From: Neisseria montereyensis
Lineage (GTDB): Bacteria > Pseudomonadota > Gammaproteobacteria > Burkholderiales > Neisseriaceae
DNA: 64,000 bases
Reading direction: 5' to 3'
Assembly (NCBI RefSeq): GCF_024834045.1
Contig: NZ_JANUXW010000001.1
Location: forward strand, 124,001 to 188,000
In this document: piece after piece, positions 19,611 to 29,954 of the stretch
Numbering within the stretch: the stretch's first letter is position 1
Layout: each line of letters opens with the position of its first letter
Notes under the pieces: model-generated
What the model was told of the DNA's origin: nothing
The model's input: only the letters and a program-made list of their open reading frames with translations
Databases searched by the model: none
Translations under genes and position numbers: made by a program

Positions 19611-21041
19611 TTAGCCGTGTAAAGCACGTTTATCAACAGCTAAAGCAGCTTCATGCAAGACTTCGGATAAGGTCGGATGTGCGTGAACAATGCGGGCGAT
19701 ATCTTCGCTGCTTGCACTGAATTCTAAGCTCATCACGCCTTCTGCAACCAATTCGGAAACGATCGGGCCGATCATGTGGATACCTAAAATACGGTCGGTT
19801 TTGGCGCAAGCCAATACTTTCACCGTACCTTTGGCTTTACCCAAACCTAAAGCACGACCGTTGGCAGCAAAGCCTGAAGTACCTTTTTTGTATTCCACGC
19901 CTTCGGCTTTCAATTGCTCTTCGGTTTTACCTACCCATGCAATTTCGGGATCGGTATAAATCACAAAAGGAATGTTGTTGAAGTCTAAATGGGGTTTTTG
20001 ACCGGCAATACGCTCAGCGACAGCAACGCCTTCATCGCTGGCTTTGTGTGCCAACATCGGGCCGCGTACCACGTCACCAATGGCCCATACGTTCGGCAGA
20101 TTGGTGCGGCATTCGTCATCCACTTTAATAAAGCCGCGTTCGTCTTTTTCCAAACCGACCGCTTCGGCATTCAAACCTTCGGTATTGGGGATACGGCCGA
20201 TGGAAACAATTAATTTATCGAATGTTTCGGTTTTGGTTTCGCCACCTACTTCATAGGATACGGATACACTTTTTTTATTGTTTTTGATTTCGTTGAGTTT
20301 CACACCCAATTCAATCGTTAAACCTTGCTCTTTAGTGAAGATTTTAAACGCCTCTTTAGCGATTTGTTGGTCGGTTGCACCCAAGAAAGTAGGCAGCGCT
20401 TCAAGAATGGTGACTTCCGAGCCGACGCGGTTCCATACGGAACCCATTTCCAAACCAATCACACCAGAACCGATAACGCCGAGTTTTTTCGGTACGGCGG
20501 TTAAGTTCAAAGCACCTTCGTTGTCTAGAACGTTAACATTGTCGATGTCAACCAAAGGCAGCGGACGCGGTACAGAACCGGTGGCAATAATCACATGCTT
20601 GGCTTCGACAACGGATTTATTGCCTTTGTCATCTACTTCAACCTGCCATAAATCACCATTGCGGCCTTTGAGAGAACCTTTACCAAACAGGCTTTCCACT
20701 TTGTTTTTTTGGAAGAGGAATTTAATACCGCCGGTTAATTTGGTAACAATACCATCTTTACGTTCGATCATTTTTGCAGCATTGAATTTCACGCTGCCGA
20801 CAGTAATACCATGCTCGGCAAACTCATGTTGGGCGGCGTGAAAATGTTCTGAAGATTGCAGCAATGCTTTAGAAGGAATACAACCTACATTCAAGCAAGT
20901 ACCGCCGAGTGCGGGTGCATCGCCTGCTTTGTTAACACCTGCATCGATACAGGCGGTTTTGAAACCCAATTGTGCAGCACGGATGGCGGCAATATAACCA
21001 CCGGGGCCGGCACCGATAACGACTACGTCGAATTGTGACAT
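19611..21041 (-). CDS. lpdA: Dihydrolipoyl dehydrogenase, E3 component of 2-oxoglutarate dehydrogenase
   Basis: A 476-residue flavoprotein. The start at 21041 ([19 protein letters not shown]) is supported by AAAGGA; a longer in-frame extension to 21095 has no ribosome binding site. FAD motif GAGPGG is at residue 10, the redox disulfide is in [16 protein letters not shown], the NAD-binding motif is [13 protein letters not shown], and the active-site His-Glu pair is near the C-terminus ([13 protein letters not shown]). E3 reoxidises the dihydrolipoyl group on SucB. There is no attached lipoyl domain, unlike the pyruvate-dehydrogenase E3 of Neisseria, so its position after sucAB fits the 2-oxoglutarate complex. 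Confidence 0.96.
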   Translation of the reverse strand: MSQFDVVVIGAGPGGYIAAIRAAQLGFKTACIDAGVNKAGDAPALGGTCLNVGCIPSKALLQSSEHFHAAQHEFAEHGITVGSVKFNAAKMIERKDGIVTKLTGGIKFLFQKNKVESLFGKGSLKGRNGDLWQVEVDDKGNKSVVEAKHVIIATGSVPRPLPLVDIDNVNVLDNEGALNLTAVPKKLGVIGSGVIGLEMGSVWNRVGSEVTILEALPTFLGATDQQIAKEAFKIFTKEQGLTIELGVKLNEIKNNKKSVSVSYEVGGETKTETFDKLIVSIGRIPNTEGLNAEAVGLEKDERGFIKVDDECRTNLPNVWAIGDVVRGPMLAHKASDEGVAVAERIAGQKPHLDFNNIPFVIYTDPEIAWVGKTEEQLKAEGVEYKKGTSGFAANGRALGLGKAKGTVKVLACAKTDRILGIHMIGPIVSELVAEGVMSLEFSASSEDIARIVHAHPTLSEVLHEAALAVDKRALHG

Positions 21042-21167
21042 TTTGAATCCTTTTCTCTGTGTTGTTTTTCCGTCGGATAACATGAATGAAAGCATAAAGC
21101 ATGGGCTTTCTAAGTTTGTTGACGGTTAATGATTTATTTCCGTTTGTTTGTGCATCGGCCGCACCGC

Positions 21168-21431
21168 TTACCGTTTGTTACGACATGAATACGGTCGATA
21201 ATTTTTGGCCAGTTGTTTGTTTGCTTTGTTGTGCACCCTAATAATGGCATTCGGATGTGTTTTGCACAAAGTATCGCTTGCCAGCGGAATACCGGCTTGG
21301 TTACTGCCCAATTCAATACGTTTATTCAATAAACGCCCCTTTTGATCATACGCAGAAACCAAATATTCTTCACTAGCGGTTGCCGCGCAAGCACTCAGCA
21401 TACATGCTGATAAAATCAGAAAGTATTTCAT
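21168..21431 (-). CDS. Small lipoprotein between sucB and lpdA
   Basis: An 87-residue predicted lipoprotein from ATG 21431, with AGGGAA just upstream; the in-frame extension to 21485 has no such site. The signal peptide MKYFLILSACMLSAC has a lipobox LSAC, with Cys15 as the probable lipidated residue. The mature part is small, basic and polar (starts AATASEEYLVSAYDQKG, ends AKNYRPYSCRNKR) with two more Cys, near residues 61 and 83, that could pair. I do not recognise a family. It interrupts the otherwise usual sucB-lpdA neighbourhood; a DUS hairpin (21472-21519) separates it from sucB. Confidence 0.7.
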   Translation of the reverse strand: MKYFLILSACMLSACAATASEEYLVSAYDQKGRLLNKRIELGSNQAGIPLASDTLCKTHPNAIIRVHNKANKQLAKNYRPYSCRNKR

Positions 21432-21471
21432 GTTTTCCCTTATTAATATTGTATTTTTATATAGATAATGA

Positions 21472-21519
21472 GTTTCAGACGGCATTCATATTAAATGAAT
21501 AAATAGGCCGTCTGAAACT
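21472..21519 (-). terminator. DUS inverted pair between sucB and the small lipoprotein gene
   Basis: GTTTCAGACGGC and GCCGTCTGAAAC arms flank a second palindrome, ATTCAT/ATGAAT. There is no strong T-run on the minus strand, so termination may be partial. Confidence 0.6.
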
Positions 21520-21537
21520 TTGTGCCTGTCGTTTTAA

Positions 21538-22734
21538 TTACAAATCAAGTAACAGACGGGCAGGGTCTTCAAGCATGTCTTTAATAGCAACCAGTGTTAA
21601 TACTGCCTCACGGCCGTCAATAATACGGTGGTCGTAAGACAGTGCCAGATACATCATCGGACGCACGACAACTTGACCGTTTTCTACAACCGCACGCTCT
21701 TTAGTGGCATGCATGCCGAGAATGGCAGATTGGGGCGGGTTGATAATCGGGGTAGACATCATCGAACCGAAAGTACCGCCGTTGGTGATGCTGAATGTAC
21801 CGCCGGTAAGGTCTTCCAGAGCGATTTTGCCGTCTTTGGCTTTTGATGCGTAATCGATAATGGCTTTTTCAATGTCGGCAATGCTCATTTGATCAGCATC
21901 GCGTAAAATAGGTACAACCAAACCACGCGGGCTGCCGATAGCAATACCGATATCGAAATAACCGTGGTAAACAATGTCGCTACCATCAACAGAAGCATTC
22001 ACAATCGGGTATTTTTTTAGTGCGGCTACGGCGGCTTTCACAAAGAAAGACATAAAGCCTAGTTTGACACCATGCTCTTTTTCAAATTTTTCTTTGTATT
22101 TGGCACGCAAGTCCATAACCGGTTTCATGTTGACTTCGTTAAACGTAGTCAGAATGGCGTTTTCTTGTTGTGATGCCAACAGGCGTTCGGCAACACGTGC
22201 ACGCAAACGGCTCATCGGTACACGTTGTTCAGGGCGTTCACCGGCAGGAATCGGCGCAGCAGGTGCAGCCGCTTTAGCACCACTACCGGCATTTTGTACG
22301 TCTTCTTTTAATACACGGCCATCACGTCCGGAGCCTTGAACACTATTTACATCCACGCCTTTTTCTGCGGCTAGTTTGGCGGCAGCAGGCATAGCAACAC
22401 CGGCTTGGGCATTGCTGCTAGGAGCAGGGGCAGATTCTGCTTTAGGCGTTTCGGCCGGAGCTTCGGCAGCGGGTGCGGCAGAAGCTTCTGCTTTGGCTTC
22501 AGTGTCGATTTTTGCCAACAACTGTTCTGCAACAACAGTTTCACCATCTTGGGCAATAATTTCTACAACAACACCGGCTTGAGGTGCAGGAACTTCCAAA
22601 ACGACTTTATCTGTTTCGATATCAATCAGAATTTCATCGCGCTCTACATATTCACCAACTTTTTTGTGCCAAGACATTAATGTGCCTTCAGACACGCTTT
22701 CAGACAGCATGGGTACTTTTACTTCTATAATCAT
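21538..22734 (-). CDS. sucB: Dihydrolipoyl succinyltransferase, E2 of 2-oxoglutarate dehydrogenase
   Basis: A 398-residue E2. An N-terminal lipoyl domain has the lipoylated Lys in [15 protein letters not shown] (residue 43). A linker rich in Ala, Glu and Pro follows (about 80-105), then the peripheral subunit-binding domain ([19 protein letters not shown]), then the catalytic domain with [13 protein letters not shown] near the C-terminus. It transfers the succinyl group from SucA to CoA. GGAG lies upstream of the ATG. It is 72 bp after sucA. Confidence 0.97.
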   Translation of the reverse strand: MIIEVKVPMLSESVSEGTLMSWHKKVGEYVERDEILIDIETDKVVLEVPAPQAGVVVEIIAQDGETVVAEQLLAKIDTEAKAEASAAPAAEAPAETPKAESAPAPSSNAQAGVAMPAAAKLAAEKGVDVNSVQGSGRDGRVLKEDVQNAGSGAKAAAPAAPIPAGERPEQRVPMSRLRARVAERLLASQQENAILTTFNEVNMKPVMDLRAKYKEKFEKEHGVKLGFMSFFVKAAVAALKKYPIVNASVDGSDIVYHGYFDIGIAIGSPRGLVVPILRDADQMSIADIEKAIIDYASKAKDGKIALEDLTGGTFSITNGGTFGSMMSTPIINPPQSAILGMHATKERAVVENGQVVVRPMMYLALSYDHRIIDGREAVLTLVAIKDMLEDPARLLLDL

Positions 22735-22753
22735 TTTATTCTCCGAGTGGTTG

Positions 22754-22793
22754 GGCCGTCTGAAAGTGCAACATAATTCATTCAGACGGCCTG
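22754..22793 (-). repeat. DUS inverted pair between sucA and sucB
   Basis: GGCCGTCTGAA and TTCAGACGGCC arms around about 18 bases. It can form a hairpin in the sucA-sucB transcript, without a T-run, so I treat it as a repeat or an RNA stability element rather than a terminator. Confidence 0.6.
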
Positions 22794-22806
22794 AAGGTAG
22801 TTAGTT

Positions 22807-25641
22807 TTAGTTTAATGACATTGCATCTTCAACAAGCTGCTTAAGTTGGGCAACGTGTTTGCTCAAATAACCGACCGCAGGTGATGCGCTGGCAGGGCGG
22901 CCCGCATAACTGAGTTTTTGTTTGTCACCCAATATTTTTTCAATGCGATGGCGCAATTGATAGAAGGCACCTTGGTTACGAGGCTCTTCCTGTGCCCACA
23001 TAACTTCACGGGCATTCGGGTATTTGGCCAATTCTGCTTGCACTTCATCGTATGGGAACGGATACATTTGTTCAACACGAACAATCGCAACTTCTTTTTC
23101 TAGTTTGCGTTCGGCTCGTCCGGCTGCCAAGTCATAATAAACCTGACCGGCACATAAGATAACCCGTTTCACACTCTTACCATTGGTTCGTTTAACCGTA
23201 TCCGGAATAACAGGGCGGAATGTAGAACCTTCGGTGAAGTCTTCTAAAGCGCTCATAGAGTCTTTGAAACGCAATAGTCGTTTAGATAGGAAGATAACCA
23301 ATGGTTTGCGGTAAGACCTTAAGGCTTGTCTACGCAAAATATGGAAGATTTGTGATGCTTCAGACGGCATAACAATTTGCATGTTTTGCTCAGAGCACAA
23401 TTGTAACCAACGTTCCAAACGTGCGGATGAGTGTTCCGGGCCTTGTCCATCGTAACCGTGCGGCAGAATAGAAGTTAAGCCACATAAACGACCCCATTTG
23501 GTTTCACCGGAAGAGATGAATTGGTCGATAACGACTTGTGCGCCGTTGGCGAAGTCGCCGAATTGTGCTTCCCAGATGGTGAGTTTATCGGGAGCAGAGC
23601 AGGCGTAACCATATTCATAAGCCATAACGGCTTCTTCATTCAGAATGGAGTCAATCACCAAGAAAGAAGCTTGGTTTTCCGACATGTTGCGCAAAGGTAC
23701 ATAAGCACCATCATCTGATCGTTCACGTTTCTGATCGTGCAGTACGGCATGGCGGTGTGAGAAGGTGCCGCGACCTGAGTCTTCACCGGAAATACGGACG
23801 CCGGTACCATTAGTTACCAACGCTGCATAGGCCAGTGTTTCAGCCATACCCCAGTCAATAGGTTGAGTGCCGGCTGCCATGGCTTTACGAGCCTCAAGCA
23901 CGCGTTTAGCGGTATTGTGTAGTGTAAAGCCTTCGGGAACGGATGTGAATTTGTCGGCCAGCCGTTGGATATCGGCAGTAGATAAACCGCTTTCCACTTG
24001 CTCACGCCAGTCTTGGCCTTGGTATTTCGACCAGTCAACACGGTGTTTGCTTTCATAATCGGTTAAACGGGTTTGTTCTACATGTTCACCTTTATCAAGA
24101 GCGTCACGATAAGCTTGAATCAAACCATCGGCTTCATCTGCTTTGACTACACCTTCATTAACCAGTTGTTCGGCATAAAGTGCACGGGTTCCCGGATGTT
24201 TGGCAACTGATTTATACATCATTGGTTGTGTTAAGGTAGGATCATCGCCCTCGTTATGCCCCAGTTTACGGTAACAAACCAAATCAATGACAACATCTTT
24301 GTGGAATGTTTTGCGATAATCTAAAGCAGCTTTTACCACGAAGCAGACAGCTTCGGGATCATCGCCGTTAACGTGGAATATAGGAGCATCCACCATTTTG
24401 GCAATGTCGGTACAGTAAACGGTTGAGCGCACATCGCGGCTATCGGATGTGGTAAAGCCGATTTGGTTATTGATAACAATGTGTACGGTACCGCCTGTTG
24501 TATAACCACGGGTTTTAGAAAGGTTGAATGTTGCTTGGTTGACACCTAAGCCGATAAATGCGGAGTCACCATGAATTAGAACAGGCAATACTTGTTGTTG
24601 TCCGTTGTCACCTCTGCGGCGTTGTTTGGCTCGTGTAGAGCCTTCTACAACAGGGTTAACAATTTCAAGGTGAGAGGGGTTGAATGCTAAAGTGACATGA
24701 ATAGCACCATCTGGTGTGGCAACATCTGAACTGAAGCCCATATGGTATTTTACGTCGCCACTGGGCAGAGTTGCTGCTGCACGGCCTTCAAATTCAGCAA
24801 ATAAATCACTAGGTTGTTTGCCTAATGTATTCACCAATACATTCAGACGGCCACGGTGCGCCATACCGATAATCACTTCTTCAATACCATCTTTAGCAGC
24901 ATTTTGTACCAGATAGTTTAGACCGGCAATAGAGCTTTCGCCACCTTCTACAGAGAAACGTTTTTGACCTACATATTTGGTATGTAGATAACGTTCTAAA
25001 GTTTCAGCTGCAGTGAGTTGTTTTAAGATATATCGTTTTTCATCGGTGTTAAATTTCGGCGTAGACAATGTGCGCTCGAAATAATCGCGAATCCAACGGC
25101 GTTCTTCGGTATTGGCAATATGCATATATTCGATACCGATATGTCCGCAATAAGTTTGTTTCAATCTACTGATAATGTCGGCCAAAGTTAATTTGCCACT
25201 GTTGGCAAAATCACCTTCACCAATACTGAATTGAACCGCCATGTCAGAAGCATCTAAACCGTGGAACTGAGGATCTAAAGCATCAATATTGCGTGGTGGC
25301 ATACGTTTAAGTGGATCAAGTTGTGCTGCACCTACACCTTGAATCCGATAAGCGGATATAAGGCGTAAGACACCGACTTGTTTTTTGAGCATGCTTTCAT
25401 CTAAACCACCTGATACTGCTGAGATTGCTCTGCGTTTTGCCAGATTGGCAAAAGATTCCTGGATAGGGTGGTGTGCAACATCTTTTTCAACAGCACCGGG
25501 TTGGGCGGCGAGTTCTGTAAAATATTGTTTCCATTTGTCATCAACAGAGTCAGGATTATTCAAATAACTTTCGTATAATTCTTCGATATATGGCGCATTA
25601 GAGCCAAATAAATACGAGAAATTAAGTTTTTCTTCCATCAT
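22807..25641 (-). CDS. sucA: 2-oxoglutarate dehydrogenase E1 component
   Basis: A 944-residue thiamine diphosphate enzyme. ATG 25641 (MMEEKLNFSYLFG) is chosen because AAAAGG lies eight bases upstream; 25659 is an alternative. Visible features: the N-terminal SucB-binding segment (SNAPYIEELYESYL), MAHRGRLNVLVN, the ThDP-Mg motif beginning HVNGDDPEAVCF, RKLGHNEGDDP and the C-terminal QEEPRNQGA. It decarboxylates 2-oxoglutarate and passes the succinyl group to SucB. Its leader (25642-25835) contains an inverted repeat listed separately. Confidence 0.98.
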   Translation of the reverse strand: MMEEKLNFSYLFGSNAPYIEELYESYLNNPDSVDDKWKQYFTELAAQPGAVEKDVAHHPIQESFANLAKRRAISAVSGGLDESMLKKQVGVLRLISAYRIQGVGAAQLDPLKRMPPRNIDALDPQFHGLDASDMAVQFSIGEGDFANSGKLTLADIISRLKQTYCGHIGIEYMHIANTEERRWIRDYFERTLSTPKFNTDEKRYILKQLTAAETLERYLHTKYVGQKRFSVEGGESSIAGLNYLVQNAAKDGIEEVIIGMAHRGRLNVLVNTLGKQPSDLFAEFEGRAAATLPSGDVKYHMGFSSDVATPDGAIHVTLAFNPSHLEIVNPVVEGSTRAKQRRRGDNGQQQVLPVLIHGDSAFIGLGVNQATFNLSKTRGYTTGGTVHIVINNQIGFTTSDSRDVRSTVYCTDIAKMVDAPIFHVNGDDPEAVCFVVKAALDYRKTFHKDVVIDLVCYRKLGHNEGDDPTLTQPMMYKSVAKHPGTRALYAEQLVNEGVVKADEADGLIQAYRDALDKGEHVEQTRLTDYESKHRVDWSKYQGQDWREQVESGLSTADIQRLADKFTSVPEGFTLHNTAKRVLEARKAMAAGTQPIDWGMAETLAYAALVTNGTGVRISGEDSGRGTFSHRHAVLHDQKRERSDDGAYVPLRNMSENQASFLVIDSILNEEAVMAYEYGYACSAPDKLTIWEAQFGDFANGAQVVIDQFISSGETKWGRLCGLTSILPHGYDGQGPEHSSARLERWLQLCSEQNMQIVMPSEASQIFHILRRQALRSYRKPLVIFLSKRLLRFKDSMSALEDFTEGSTFRPVIPDTVKRTNGKSVKRVILCAGQVYYDLAAGRAERKLEKEVAIVRVEQMYPFPYDEVQAELAKYPNAREVMWAQEEPRNQGAFYQLRHRIEKILGDKQKLSYAGRPASASPAVGYLSKHVAQLKQLVEDAMSLN

Positions 25642-25665
25642 AGGGTTTGCCTTTTGCATATAAAA

Positions 25666-25735
25666 TAAAGAGTAGAATTTGACTATTCTCCAGACACAAT
25701 ATAGTGCCTTGTGAATATGTTTATTCTACTCTTTA
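25666..25735 (-). promoter_or_regulatory. 13-bp inverted repeat in the sucA leader
   Basis: TAAAGAGTAGAAT (25666-25678) and ATTCTACTCTTTA (25723-25735) are perfect reverse complements separated by 44 bases. The repeat lies between gltA and sucA, just upstream of the sucA ribosome binding site. It could be a structured leader or spaced operator half-sites. No DUS is involved. Confidence 0.45.
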
Positions 25736-25835
25736 CATTTTGAGTTCGCTAATGTTTCCTAATTTGATTTCGCAAGCTAATCAAGCTCTGCAAAAATAAC
25801 GTTAAGTGTATATTATATGCAGAGAATATTAGTTA

Positions 25836-27119
25836 TCAGCGTTTGTTTACATCTACAAAATCACGGCGTGTCGGACCAGTGTAAAGTTGACGTGGGCGAC
25901 CGATTTTTTGGTTCGGATCACTAATCATTTCATGCCAATGTGAAATCCAACCTACAGTTCTAGCCAAGGCAAAGATGACAGTGAACATAGATACCGGAAT
26001 ATCTAGTGCTGATAACACGATGCCTGAGTAGAAGTCTACATTCGGATAGAGTTTGCGTTCAACAAAGTAAGGATCGTTTAATGCAATTTTTTCCAACTCC
26101 ATAGCCAATTTGAATCGTGGATCATCTTCTAATCCTAATTCTTTCAGCACTTCATAGCAGGTTTCGCGCATAATGCTGGCACGAGGATCCATGTTTCTGT
26201 ATACGCGGTGACCAAAGCCCATCAGACGGTATTTACGTTCTTTTACGCCTTCCATGAATGAAGCAACGTTGGAAACATCACCTATCTCAGCTAACATTTT
26301 TAATACAGCTTCGTTTGCACCGCCGTGGGCAGGTCCCCATAAGCTGGCAATACCTGCTGCGATACATGCAAACGGATTAGCGCCTGAAGAACCGGCTAAG
26401 CGTACTGTTGAAGTAGAAGCATTTTGTTCGTGGTCTGCATGCAGAATGAAAATACGGTCTAATGCTTTAACCAATACAGGATTGGGTTCGTAATCTTCGC
26501 AGGGGGTTGCAAACATCATGTGCATGAAGTTTGCAGTATAAGAAAGATCATTGCGCGGGAAGTTGAACGGTAAACCGTTTGAATAACGGTAGCACATAGC
26601 AGCAATAGTTGGGATTTTTGAAATCAAACGATAAATCGCTACTTTGCGGTGTTCCGGATTAGAAATATCCAAGCTATCTTGATAGAAGGCAGCTAATGCA
26701 CCTACCACACCTACCATCATGGCCATAGGGTGAGCATCGCGACGGAAGCCTCTAAAGAACCATGTTAGTTGTTCGTGAACCATTGTGTGGCGAGATACAG
26801 TTTTCTCGAATTTGGCTTTTTCTTCTTTTGTGGGTAGCTCTCCGTAAATTAACAAATAGCAGACCTCAAGATAGTCACTGTTTTCTGCTAGTTGTTCGAT
26901 TGGGTAGCCACGATAGTAAAGCTGACCTTTTTCGCCATCAATAAATGTGATTTTAGATTCGCAACTGGCTGTTGATACAAAGCCAGGGTCGAATGTGAAC
27001 ATGCCCGAACCTTTGGTAAAAGTACGGATGTCAACTACATCATTTCCCAAAGTACCTTCTAGTACCGGTAACTCCAATTCATCTTTGCCTTCAATATTTA
27101 ATTTTATAGTTTTAGACAT
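25836..27119 (-). CDS. gltA: Citrate synthase (type I, hexameric class)
   Basis: A 427-residue enzyme joining acetyl-CoA and oxaloacetate. ATG 27119 ([19 protein letters not shown]) has GGAG upstream; a longer frame to 27161 has none. Active-site residues appear in [10 protein letters not shown] (His near 265), [14 protein letters not shown] (His near 306) and the Asp region NVDFYSG (near 363). The N-terminal beta-rich region seen in NADH-sensitive Gram-negative citrate synthases is present. It lies between sdhE and sucA in the TCA cluster. sRNA repression of gltA and sdh is known in N. meningitidis; I did not find the sRNA genes here. Confidence 0.98.
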   Translation of the reverse strand: MSKTIKLNIEGKDELELPVLEGTLGNDVVDIRTFTKGSGMFTFDPGFVSTASCESKITFIDGEKGQLYYRGYPIEQLAENSDYLEVCYLLIYGELPTKEEKAKFEKTVSRHTMVHEQLTWFFRGFRRDAHPMAMMVGVVGALAAFYQDSLDISNPEHRKVAIYRLISKIPTIAAMCYRYSNGLPFNFPRNDLSYTANFMHMMFATPCEDYEPNPVLVKALDRIFILHADHEQNASTSTVRLAGSSGANPFACIAAGIASLWGPAHGGANEAVLKMLAEIGDVSNVASFMEGVKERKYRLMGFGHRVYRNMDPRASIMRETCYEVLKELGLEDDPRFKLAMELEKIALNDPYFVERKLYPNVDFYSGIVLSALDIPVSMFTVIFALARTVGWISHWHEMISDPNQKIGRPRQLYTGPTRRDFVDVNKR

Positions 27120-27209
27120 CTCTTGCTCCTTTATTTTTGATTTAAATAAAACCCGGCACATTAATACTACACAAATTGCCGCTGTTGTTTTCAGACGGCT
27201 TAAATATCA

Positions 27210-27458
27210 TTAAGCACGTCTTATTTTTTCCAAAATTGGAAGAAAACGGCTGTCTTTAGCTTCTTCCTTTTGGTTGACTAAAGCCAAGAACTCTTGATCG
27301 GGTAATTCTAAAATATCTACAAATACAGATAATTCATCATCACTGAGATTTTGAAATTCTTTAGCCATAAATCTTTTGAGTACAATGTCAAGCTCAAGCA
27401 GCCCTCGGCGTGTTTGGTAATGTATTTTGCGCTTGGCAGCATCATCAAAAACAGGCAT
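27210..27458 (-). CDS. sdhE: Succinate dehydrogenase flavinylation factor SdhE
   Basis: An 82-residue protein carrying the family signature RRGLLELD (RGxxE, residues 17-24), which helps attach FAD covalently to SdhA. It follows the sdhB stop after three bases, so translation is probably coupled. Length and position in the sdh operon match the family. The C-terminal tail (SRFLPILEKIRRA) is variable in homologues. Confidence 0.95.
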   Translation of the reverse strand: MPVFDDAAKRKIHYQTRRGLLELDIVLKRFMAKEFQNLSDDELSVFVDILELPDQEFLALVNQKEEAKDSRFLPILEKIRRA

Positions 27459-27461
27459 ATT

Positions 27462-28169
27462 TTAAACCGCTCGTTTCAACATAATTTCTTTAATCTTACC
27501 TATCGCACGGGTAGGATTCAAGTGTTTTGGACATACGTCAACACAGTTCATAATGGTGTGACAACGGAATAGTCGGTACGGATCGTTTAAATCGTCCAAT
27601 CGCTCATTGGTAATGGTGTCGCGGCTGTCTGCAATAAAACGATAGGCATTTAACAAGCCTGAAGGGCCGACAAATTTATCGGGATTCCACCAGAAAGAAG
27701 GGCAGGCTGTTGAGCAGCAAGCACACAGAATACATTCATATAGGCCGTCAAGCTCTTTACGATCTTCCTGAGTTTGCAAGCGTTCCCGACCATCCGGTGT
27801 AGGGACATCGTTAACCATATAAGGTTTGATGGAGTGATATTGTTTGAAAAACTGAGTCATATCGACAATTAAGTCACGGATAACCGGTAATCCAGGTAAT
27901 GGGCGTAATTTAATGGGTTGTTTCAGGCTTCGTATGTCGGTGAGACAGGCTAAGCCGTTTTTACCGTTAATATTCATCCCATCCGAACCGCAAATGCCTT
28001 CTCGACATGAGCGTCGGAATGAAATACTGTCATCCATTGCTTTTAGCTTGATAATTGCATCAAGTAACTTGACATCAGTTGGTTCGATTTCTAATTCATA
28101 ATCTTTCATGTACGGCTTCGCATCTACGTCAGGATTGTAGCGGTACACTTGAAAACGTATTTTTTCCAT
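27462..28169 (-). CDS. sdhB: Succinate dehydrogenase iron-sulfur subunit
   Basis: A 235-residue subunit with three Fe-S clusters. The [2Fe-2S] ligands are in SCREGICGSDGMNINGKNG followed by LAC. The [4Fe-4S] ligands are in CILCACCSTACPS, and the [3Fe-4S] ligands in CHTIMNCVDVCPKHLNP. It passes electrons from SdhA to the SdhCD quinone site on the inner membrane. It is 21 bp after sdhA. Confidence 0.98.
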   Translation of the reverse strand: MEKIRFQVYRYNPDVDAKPYMKDYELEIEPTDVKLLDAIIKLKAMDDSISFRRSCREGICGSDGMNINGKNGLACLTDIRSLKQPIKLRPLPGLPVIRDLIVDMTQFFKQYHSIKPYMVNDVPTPDGRERLQTQEDRKELDGLYECILCACCSTACPSFWWNPDKFVGPSGLLNAYRFIADSRDTITNERLDDLNDPYRLFRCHTIMNCVDVCPKHLNPTRAIGKIKEIMLKRAV

Positions 28170-28190
28170 GTGTTGTGTTCCTTATATTTT

Positions 28191-29954
28191 TTAGTAAACG
28201 CGTTTGGCTGGTTCGATGTAATCGACAGTCAATGGTTTTGTATGTACAGGTTTGTAATCTAAACTGTTGTTTGCAGTATAGAATAAGGAGTGTTTCATCC
28301 AGTTTACATCATCACGATCTGGGTGATCATCAGAAGCATGTGCGCCACGAGACTCTTTTCGTGCTTCTGCTGCTATCAAGGTTGCTTTGGCAACTTCAAT
28401 CAAATTATCCAACTCTAATGCTTCAATGCGTGCGGTATTCCAGACTTGGCTTTTATCTGCAATTTCAGTATTTTTAATACGCTCTGCAAGCTTCAGAACT
28501 TTATCAACACCTTCTTTTAAGATAGCATCAGTACGGAATACACCTGCATGTGATTGAACAGTTTTTTGTAGTTCGCGGCGGAGATCGTCTACGTTTTCAC
28601 CGTTTGTTTGATTATTTAAACGATCCAAACGTTGTTTGGTAAGTTCTCCAGCGTTGTCAGGTAGTTCTTTCCAGCCATTTTGCTGTTTGATATATTCAAT
28701 CATGCTGTCGCCGGCTGATTTGCCGAATACGACCAAGTCTAATAGAGAGTTTGTGCCGAGTCGGTTCGCACCGTGTACGGATGCACAAGCACATTCGCCC
28801 GCTGCATATAAGCCGTTAACAACTGCCTCAGGGTTGCCATCTTTGGGTACAACGACTTCGCCGTGGTAATTTGTCGGAATACCACCCATCATATAGTGGG
28901 TTGTCGGCACGACTGGGATAGGATCTTTAATCGGGTCGATACCGGCAAATTGAATAGAAATTTCACGGATGCCCGGTAATTTTTCCATAATCTTTTCAGC
29001 ACCGATATGATCGATTTTGAGCAGTACATGGTCTTTGTTTTTACCGCATCCTCTACCTTCGTAGATTTCCATTGCCATTGCACGTGATACCACATCACGA
29101 GAAGCCAAATCTTTTACGGTAGGTGCATAACGTTCCATAAAGCGCTCACCGTCGCGATTTAGCAGGATACCACCTTCACCACGAACGCCTTCAGTAATCA
29201 ATACACCGGCACCTGCAACACCTGTTGGGTGGAATTGCCAGAATTCCATATCTTCCAAAGGAATACCTGCACGGGCGCAAATACCTAAACCGTCACCTGT
29301 GTTCATAAATGCATTGGTAGATGATGCATAAATACGACCGGCGCCGCCTGTTGCAAATAATACGGCTTTTGCATGGAAAATATAAATGTCACCGGTTTCC
29401 ATTTCCATTGCGGTTACGCCGATTACATCGCCATTATCATCGCGAATCAAGTCAAGGGCGGTCCATTCCACAAAGAATTGTGTGTTCGCACGTACATTTT
29501 GTTGGTATAGGGTGTGCAACATGGCATGACCGGTACGGTCGGCAACGGCACAAGCACGTTCTACTGCACGTTTACCATGTTCTGCAGTGTGTCCGCCGAA
29601 AGGACGTTGGTAAATTTTACCGCTTTCTACGCGGTCAAACGGCATGCCCATATGTTCTAGTTCAATTACTGCTTCTGGGGCACGACGGCACATAAACTCA
29701 ATAGCATCTTGGTCGCCAAGCCAGTCTGAACCTTTTACCGTGTCATACATATGCCAGTCCCAACGATCTTCTTGGACATTACCCAGTGAAGCAGAGATGC
29801 CGCCCTGTGCTGCAACAGTATGGGAACGGGTTGGGAAAACTTTAGATAAAACTGCAGTGTGCAAACCGGATTTAGACAGTTGTAACGCTGCGCGCAAACC
29901 TGCGCCACCGCCGCCTACAATAACGGCATCAAATTTACGAATAGGAAAACTCAT
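28191..29954 (-). CDS. sdhA: Succinate dehydrogenase flavoprotein subunit
   Basis: A 587-residue flavoprotein. ATG 29954 (MSFPIRKFDAVIVGGGGAG) overlaps the sdhD stop as ATGA and has GGGG upstream. FAD motif GGGGAGLRAALQ is at residue 14, the covalent flavin His is in TRSHTVAAQGG (near 43), and substrate/active-site regions include HPTGVAGAGVLITEG and RGEGGILLN. SdhE, encoded downstream, is its maturation factor. It oxidises succinate to fumarate. Confidence 0.98.
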   Translation of the reverse strand: MSFPIRKFDAVIVGGGGAGLRAALQLSKSGLHTAVLSKVFPTRSHTVAAQGGISASLGNVQEDRWDWHMYDTVKGSDWLGDQDAIEFMCRRAPEAVIELEHMGMPFDRVESGKIYQRPFGGHTAEHGKRAVERACAVADRTGHAMLHTLYQQNVRANTQFFVEWTALDLIRDDNGDVIGVTAMEMETGDIYIFHAKAVLFATGGAGRIYASSTNAFMNTGDGLGICARAGIPLEDMEFWQFHPTGVAGAGVLITEGVRGEGGILLNRDGERFMERYAPTVKDLASRDVVSRAMAMEIYEGRGCGKNKDHVLLKIDHIGAEKIMEKLPGIREISIQFAGIDPIKDPIPVVPTTHYMMGGIPTNYHGEVVVPKDGNPEAVVNGLYAAGECACASVHGANRLGTNSLLDLVVFGKSAGDSMIEYIKQQNGWKELPDNAGELTKQRLDRLNNQTNGENVDDLRRELQKTVQSHAGVFRTDAILKEGVDKVLKLAERIKNTEIADKSQVWNTARIEALELDNLIEVAKATLIAAEARKESRGAHASDDHPDRDDVNWMKHSLFYTANNSLDYKPVHTKPLTVDYIEPAKRVY

